A stretch of 64,000 nucleotides of DNA, from the NCBI GenBank assembly GCA_022747635.1, contig JAKTNV010000001.1:42059072-42123071 (forward strand), read 5' to 3'. Every line of letters starts with the position of its first letter. Position 1 is the stretch's first letter. The translations under genes were made by a program, and so were the position numbers. Positions 41,801 through 50,800 of this stretch are shown here, piece by piece. Source of the stretch: Hetaerina americana (taxonomy: Eukaryota; Arthropoda; Insecta; Odonata; Calopterygidae). The notes below the pieces were generated by a model. The model did not search any database. It had not been told where the DNA came from and saw only the letters and a list, made by a program, of their open reading frames with translations.

Positions 41801-44800
41801 AATAAAGAATACCATAACCGAAGTAGCAGATGAACAAACCATGAATAAGGTTGCAAATTCTAAATTGCCACGAATAACAGCTCAAATAAGAGATCTTTTA
41901 GGGACAAAGAGGCATGCATTTTAAGTATACAAGAAATGTAACGAAGGAAAACCTTTAAAAGAAGTTGTGGGACCACGCCATATGAGAGTCCTAAAAATCA
42001 AACGAAGTGTAGATAGAAATTTCCTTGCTGCTGCAAGGAAATCAATGACAACATAAAAAAGGGAAACAATGAAACTGCTAATAAACTGGTGAAGAGACAA
42101 TTTAGAGAAAGAAAAAATTAATTCCCACAGTATCCAAAATGCTACTGGAAAGATATAGATGAGAGAAAGATAGAATAAAAGAAATTGGGCAGAGATCACA
42201 GGAATACATTGAATATTTCTATCAAGGGCCCAAACCATTGGAAGATGAGTTAATTAAAGAAAAAAATGTGATGAAAGAATATTAATGGGGTCCAAAATTA
42301 AACTAAATGGAAACGTTAACAAAGTTCTAAATGAACATAACCTTGATTTAAACCATCCCTTACAAAACAATGTGTTATCTTGATTCCGATATATTGACAA
42401 CATCTTCTGTGTTTGAACTGGATTCACAAGACAATGGGACAATTTTTTGACTTAGCTAAATTCTTAAGATGAACGTATACAATTCAAAAGTAAGTTGGAA
42501 TCAGACTGTGCCTTGAATTTCCTGGATTTGACTATGAAAACAATCAAATATTTGACCTTTCCATTAACAGGAAAAAGTGTTACTTTGACCAAATTATCCT
42601 CTCCAAATCTAAGCATCACCACTCACAAAAATGTGCGGCCTTTCATGCCATGTTGCACAAGGAATGCAATATCCCAATGTCACCACACAACAAACAAGGT
42701 GAACTCTAGTACTATATTATGAAACAAATTGCAGTCAACAATGGGTACAGGGAAAAATGATTGAAAACATATAAAACAGAAAACAAACACGGATTGCCCA
42801 GAAAGCTATATACTCTACATCTACACACGACGGGCACTGATGGCGAAGAATTCAATTTCTTGACTACATTTCACTCAAGATACAACAAGATACTCTCCAA
42901 GAACAAAATCAAGACAGTGTTTTACAACATAGACACTTTAAAAAACAGAATGGGTTCACCCAAAAACAAAATTGACATAATGCAACAAATCAGGGTTTAT
43001 TACCTCAATAGCACGGACTGCAATGCCATCTAAATTGAACAGACAGGCAGGACATTTGATATTAGAATTAAAGAACACCGATCAAGCTTCAAACAGAAAG
43101 ACAACAGATCTCAATTCGCCAAACACCTCTTGGAAGAGAATCATACCAGTAACTTCATACCAGAGATTCTTCACACAGAAAAGAAAGGACACAGGTTGAC
43201 TGCTTTGAAGGAGTTGTAAATTCAGCAATCCCTTCAATCGAACAGATTTGAGGTGGCCAATGAAACTATATCTCTCCAGACCCCTCTCCTATATTTCTCC
43301 AAAATCTTTCCCCACCAAGGCAGTGATGACCATTGAATGTCCCTAAATGGGGGTCAAACGATTACTTCAAAACATCCCCCCTCCCTAAGCCCACTACCAA
43401 TGCACCAGTACTCAACTTACCCCCTCTTCCTTACTCCCCCTACCTTCCTACCCTCTTGGAGCCAGGCTACATGAGTCGAAAAATGTTTCATGTATGTCAC
43501 CAGATGATGATGCACAGCACTGAAACCATGGTCGTGTGAAGTAATAAATCTTTATGTGGAAGTGTAAAGTTTCTCTCCCTACCCCCATCAAAATACCAAA
43601 GGTCGATAAGGCCAATTTGAAATAAGCAAAGATAGCTATGACAGTGGAAAACTACCAGAGAACTTCAAGAAGAGCATGATGACTTGCAACATCAAATACC
43701 TCAAGAACGGGTTAATTTTGAGGACACAGAACATGGCACCTAACATCTGAAGTATTGAAAATAATTACTCTGATAATTATCTGAAGATTAGAATGAAAGA
43801 TTGCAGAAAACCTCACAGAAAAGTAATGCTGGCAAAATGTCTGACTCTCTTTTCTAAGAAAGAACTTCACATGCTGCCATGAAAAAATCAGCATTTCACT
43901 TAGTATCAAATGTCTTTCTATATCCCAACTCAAATGCCTGCCAATCATTTTAGACTTATTGAATCAAAATAGATATAGATTATTGAACAAGAAAGAAATT
44001 ATACCAGGGCTTCTAGCCATTGGTTCATTTCATGACATATAATTTCATCTGAACACATAAAATCCTAATGTTTTGTTAAATGCAGTATTACATGCTGGAA
44101 TTTTTAATGCTTACCTGTGATCCAGAGGACCAAAATGAGTTTGTTGAGCATCCTCTTCTCTTAACAATGCTTTTAATAATGACAGGTGACACTCTGCTAA
44201 CAGTGGAGTTTGCTCCTCAGAAACTAGACATGCACAAAAATCTTCGAACCTTAAAAGGAAAGAATATTTATTGATAGAGAATAATATGCAAATTATACTA
44301 TATAACCTACAATTCTACACTATATTCCCACAATAATGTCAATTTCTCTAGAATCACAATTTATCATATTAAATAACCAATGTACAATGTAAGCCTTAAA
44401 TCATACTTCCTTTTCACATATTATTTCTTAATCTTACCTTACTTTTAGAGGCTCAAAAATGCCCTCCTATGTATTTATGAAATGGATCAGTATTAATTGT
44501 AATGAAAAATAATAATACAGCCAAATTAACTTAATTTACTATGCCTTGCAACCTTGTTTCACCTAAATATGACTACTTCTGGCCAACATTTCAGGATATG
44601 CTTAAACCAGGTTAACTGTTAAAGGAGGTGAAAAATAACAGCCGAAAAGTTTCACCCCTCTTACTTCTATCAATGCTCACCACTGTTTCCAAACATTGGA
44701 TGAAAATATTAAGTTTACTAAATTTACCAATGGAAACCAAACAACAGACTGCAGTACTTAACTGAAAGGTAGTTTTAGTAAATAAAGATATATTATTATA

Positions 44801-47800
44801 GCAGCGGAGTTTAAATAAATCCAAGAAAGTACCTTACCTCTGCTACCCAAATTAATCCATCCCAAATGTTAAAATCAAATTTAGGCCTATTTAGCCTTTC
44901 TCCTCTCCCAAGATTAATTGGGTAGACAGGAAACCTAATATAAACATACACTTATATTAATCAGTAGTCCACCATTTAAGGCAGGTTTTGGATGGACCCA
45001 CACAGTACACTTCATGTTTTAGATGAAAACTGGACCACCGAAGAGCAACGCAAAACCTTTTCAGATTTAAGATATTTATACAGGAAAATTAAGATCATCT
45101 TTATATTCTAGACAGTTCAATACTTTCACTTTTATTTCATGATGAGAAATGGTGACAGTCAAAAACTTATGGCAATGACTATATTAAAGAGTTAGCCACA
45201 CATTTGAATATAAACATGCAACATAATGAATAAAAAGAGACTAATTGCAGAAAACACTATACTGTAAATACTAAAAGCAACAAAACTGTACAATTAGAAA
45301 GAACCAAAACCTAAAAAATGATTCAAACGCATGTCTATTTGTGAAATAATTTGTAATAATCGTTGTTATTTTATGAAACTGTTGGTGCACAATTATAGAA
45401 ACAGCCTTCATAGCTGTGATTTCAACTTCATTATGAAAGCTCTCAGATCTCCCATTCTAAAGAAATCTCCCCTTGAATGCTTATCCAACAACCATAATTA
45501 TCAACTTGAAGGTTGGTTCTAAGGGTGAAGATAGAGCTCACCTATTACTAAGCCCAATGTTATGCGAAATTCATGAATCATGGTAGAGGGGACAGCTCCT
45601 TTCCATGTGTTGCCTGTGGTTCCCTAGGAAGATTTGGTACCCAAAATATCATACAGTTTGCGAGAAGCTGAGGATACCCAGAGGTGTCACCCAGAATTAA
45701 ACTTGGGCTCTCCGGTCAGTAGCCAAGTGCTCTAACTACTAGACTGCAACATCCATAATAAGTGATTCTTAGGGAAATTTGGAAAGAAAGGTTGTTGGCA
45801 GAATGGCAGAAAAAGTCTATGTAAAAAAGTGATGAATATCAGGGTTTATTACTTAAAACCACCTAGAGTTTCAGCTAGAAGTTAGAATTAATTACACATT
45901 AAAATATCTCTTCACAGATTTCAGAATATATTCCAACCTGTCATAATCTCATGCTTAGTTGGTGACATAACTTTGAAAACTTGCAAATGCATTACAGAGC
46001 TTCCAAGCATTGTCCCTGGAAGAAAACAATAACCTTAGTGTGAACCAAAACATTTGGTGGCCCTCCGGTCAGCAGTTAAACACGACTCACTGAACTACCA
46101 TGTTCCGCATCAAACATTTTAAGAGAAATTTTGCAAGCTCTTACCGAATCATAGTCATGTGCAAGATAGGAAATTTCTCTAATGAACAATTTTGTCAAGA
46201 TATCTCCAAATACATTCTATTTGAGGAATGTAAAGGTGGATATTTATCTTCTAAACTGAACCATAGTCATACGCAACCACTGGATTGTTATTATTGATAG
46301 CCTACTGCGAATGGTAGGATTGGATTGGCACAGACGTGACTATATATTTCTTTGCTTCTGCTAACAGAACACAACATGATCCCAACAATACAATAAACCC
46401 TTCTTAAATTCTGTATACTTTCTCCATTAATTCCATCCAAAATGCCTATCAAACCTACCTCCACCTCACTTGCATCAAGTTCTTATTTTATCGTAGCCTT
46501 CTATATCCCAGCACTAATAAAAATACTTTACATCCACCTTTCCTGTCTCCTTTGGATCTAAGCCAACAATCCTCCTTCCTCTTCCCCATCATGTTCAGTA
46601 TTTCTTTCTTTGTTTTCCTCAATGTCCAATATACCTTTTCCATCATCCTCCACACACACTACAAAAAACCACAAATTCATATCTTGTTTCAACAACCATG
46701 TTTCCACAGCATTCAAAGACACACTACATATCAAATCTTTTCTTAAAATCCTTACTTTATGTCCCTATGACAAATTGTTCCCCTTCAAGTGAAAGCGTCG
46801 TTGTCTAACAATTCTAGTACTGAAAATCATTTCTAGACAAATTAAGGGATGTAGGATATAGGTCAAGGAGCATAACAAACAACATGCTGTTCAAAAATAA
46901 CCTGTTCAAAGATACCATGCTGTAACACTCCTTTGTCAGGCAGAGGAATATTAGTTAGCCTTTTGCGCAACTCAAAATTGCATTTATTCCCACAATGTGT
47001 CAAAATTCAATTTCCTCAGGATTCCTGACAAATTCTTAGTTCCAGAGAGAGAGCAACTGCCTCAATTTTATAGGTTAGCAGATTTCCTGTAGATTATGTT
47101 AAATAAGTTTAATTAATTAATCTAAATAAAACAGCAAAAATTACTTCCAGTTAGGCATGAGAGAAGATTCTAGGACAGGGGAGTACAACCTGCCCCCCAT
47201 ATATGATGCGAGTTTACACAGCAAGTTTGACGCTAATTTTTAATAATCAAACAATATTTGACATTATAAAAAAGTTAATTTTGTTTTAAGTACTAAAGAA
47301 TGTGTCTCTTGGTGATTTCTTTAACTACTAGTGTAATCAAATAATTGAAATGCAAAAAGTATATTCTACAATGACTACGTTTTCTTTAATGCAAGCTCAG
47401 AAAATCTCCTCTGTGCGGCTTCGGAAAAGACAAAAGCTCTGCTCAATTAAAGGTCAAAATCACTATTGCCTTCAATGTAGACTCTTTATGAGGAGCTCAG
47501 AGAAATTCCCCTAACAACTTGTCATAAATGGAGTTCATGTAATAATTTATCTGGAAGTTCAATGGCGTCACTTCATTTAAATAATTAATGTCATGCTAGT
47601 TTACAATAATTTTCTCTTTTAAACAGCATTGTCTTACGAAATCATTGTGAGCAGTAACGAACTCCCTTAATTTACTGTGTAATTTCAATCAACCATTAAT
47701 TGGGTTTGCGTTACTTTTTTCGTTAATTATTTTCTAAATTATTCTGAAACAAACCCCACATCATTCTGAAGATTAACTGTAACTCTTGGGATTCCAACGA

Positions 47801-50800
47801 TAAACTTAAGACTTTGGTCAGTGGTATATTGATGCAGTTTTGTATCTCCAAAAAAATAAATATTTCTACCCAAGAGAAAAATATGTCGATTCTGGTTTTA
47901 ACAAGTTTATTATGCAACTGATTTCGGGCAATCACACATTTTTATTAGCATGGCAACATATAAAATGAAAAAAGCCAACTAAGTACATATAAAAAGTGCA
48001 ATCAGGAATACACAAGGGGCTAGATTTACCAATTAAAACATGCATAACTGTCTGTCCTACTTGGAAAAGCAATATAGTGAATAATGCAAAAAGATGAAGG
48101 CATTTGACAAGGGAATACAGAAAAAGAAACTATCCAGATAAATCATCGCAAATGTATTGGTCACAACATTGTGGATTCATTCCATTATGAAATCAAAAGA
48201 ACTTTGTAACATCCCATACACAATGTCCCTGACTAAAATTTAAATGTCTAAGCACCCTTATTAAGATTAAACATAGAATGAAACATCCATGACAGCAATT
48301 AATAACTGATCAAAGCACTTTTCCCCTTGATATCAAGTGGAAAAGTGCTTCGATCAGATATTCATTATGTTCGACTTCCACCACATCATGCCTGAAGCTA
48401 CTCAATCCATGACAGTTCTTAAATATCATGTTGGAGAAGAGAAACAGGAAGGGAGGATGGGTTGGAGGAGTGGGATAATCCGAATAAGTTGAATCACAGT
48501 AGGATAGAAGAATTAGAAGGTATGGGAGAAGTTAGCGTACAGAATTCAAAAATCCGCAGAAAGAAGTTTGGGAAGGATCTGTGTTTTTCATGTATATTAG
48601 ATGTAGGAAACAGTACAGCTAGTACTAATCAAAATGCAATAGACAGTTAAGGTTAAATAGTGGAGAACTTTCAAAAAGAGCAAGTGAATGCAAGAGGCCT
48701 GCAAATATTAATGTTTGCAAGTTCAATACATCCATCTCCTAATGTTATAACGTAATGACTGGTCATCAAGGACATTTTACAAATCAATGACAAAGATTTG
48801 AAAGAGGAGTCTTGTAAGCATTACGAAAATGTACAGCATGTAAATAAACCAAATGTACTTCTTTTGAATGGTAACATGGAATTTATTCAATCTGTTTCTA
48901 AAGTCATTCACCCCATGCCACACCAGGACACAAATTTTCCTCAAACTTCTTGCCGCTGATGATGTATACTAACGTACATAGTACAAGGTAGTATACTAAG
49001 GTATGATCATGTGATCAGGTATCACCTGGGACACATTACAAGACTAATAATTCTAGACTCACGGTACAATAAGCACCTCTTCCCTTAGAAAAATACTCTA
49101 CATATGCATGGCACATGTCCAGACTAACGATTTTCCTTTTTTCAACCATCCTTTTCCTGCAATGCTTTCCTATTCCTCTCCGATGATATGTATCAGCTGC
49201 CTGGACTGTTAAAAGACTTAACTACCCCAACTGATCCTCTGCTATGATTCTCGGCCTTTAAAAAAGGCTGACAATAGTAGGCTTTAGTAAAATTCGTCCA
49301 AGTACATCCCCAGTCCTTTGCATTGGCTAACAGTTTCCTTTCCCATTTTATTCAATAAACCTAATAATCCATATTTATTAGCATGAAGCTCCCCTACCCA
49401 CTTCTACTAGGCCCTGACTTAAAGCTCAATAAGCTCACTTAAATCTCATTAAGCAACCTACTCCCCACCTCCATACTTATTCTATCATCTTACACTCATT
49501 CCCCCCCTACTTCCCCAACCTCTTCCCTCCCACTTTTTGCGGCAGCAGATTGTTTAAAGGCAGACTCCAATTATTCAACCAGAGTCCTTATCCTTTAAAA
49601 TATTTCTTGGATTTAGAAACCATGGTCAGGTTCAATAAATTGTGTGGAATTTTAATAAGTTCTTTAAATTTCATAATGAAAGAAAAAAATAGACTGTGTA
49701 GAATTGACATTTATTCATTGATAATAAAACTATCGGATTTCTTTGAACAAAAAGCAGAATTTTTAGTAATAATTTTAATTCCTGAATGAAAAATAATAGA
49801 TCTTTGACCTTATTACAAAAATTCTAAGACCTTTTGATCTTATTACAAAAATAAAATGGAAACTCCACAAAATGACACAAGAAAATCGGAGGCCTATGTC
49901 ACATACAAGCCACTGAATTAATAGTTTTGCTGAATTAGAATATCATAGCATTGAAATTGTAGCTACAAACGATGATAACTGGCCAGTTAGTTTTTTGATC
50001 AATAAAACAACTAAATATTACACAGGGCTTATGATAGAATGGAATTTTGTTTTACAAAATTAACCAAGAAATCTCAGTCTTAGTGTCTGAAGCAGCTCCC
50101 TCCATTGGTTTTACAAAAATTAGGTGATACTTAAAACATTTATCACGTTAGATAATGAAGGAATTTACAGTGACTTCATACCTACATAATTAGAAAGTGA
50201 TCTAAACTTGGCTCTCTGCTGCTCTTTCCTGAGTGGCTTTGGATAACTTAAGTTAAGACAGAATTTCCAGGAGAGGAAAAAATGGCACCTTTATTTCAAT
50301 CCACATTCTTGGACAACCACGCTAACATGGCATACTCAACGAATGAATTGTGATAAACAGCATGGGTAAAAATTAAAACTCCATTACAAATTTAGGAATT
50401 AATCAGCCAACTAGCATTAGCTGAGCAGTTCGTTACAGCCACCCATTAAAATACAGATAAGTAGTGGGCAAATCTCAAAATGTCAACAATAAGCCAAGCC
50501 AAATGTCTTATCAGTAAGTAATATTTTAACTTACTTTTTGAAAGTAGTTATCAAAAATTACAAAACAATGTGGTACATTTCAAGGGAAGTATTAATTGGC
50601 AAGGAACGACCAACGTGCAAATGAACAATTAGCAAAATTATAAACACTGCCACTTGAGAAACAGTCATGAATTTGAGACTATCAATAGCAGGCTAGAATT
50701 CAAAACTTTTAGATACGCATAACTAATATCCCATAATAATATATATTCCCCATAATAAGCTGTTATTTGGCAATTGACAAAGACATTTGCTTAATCTACC

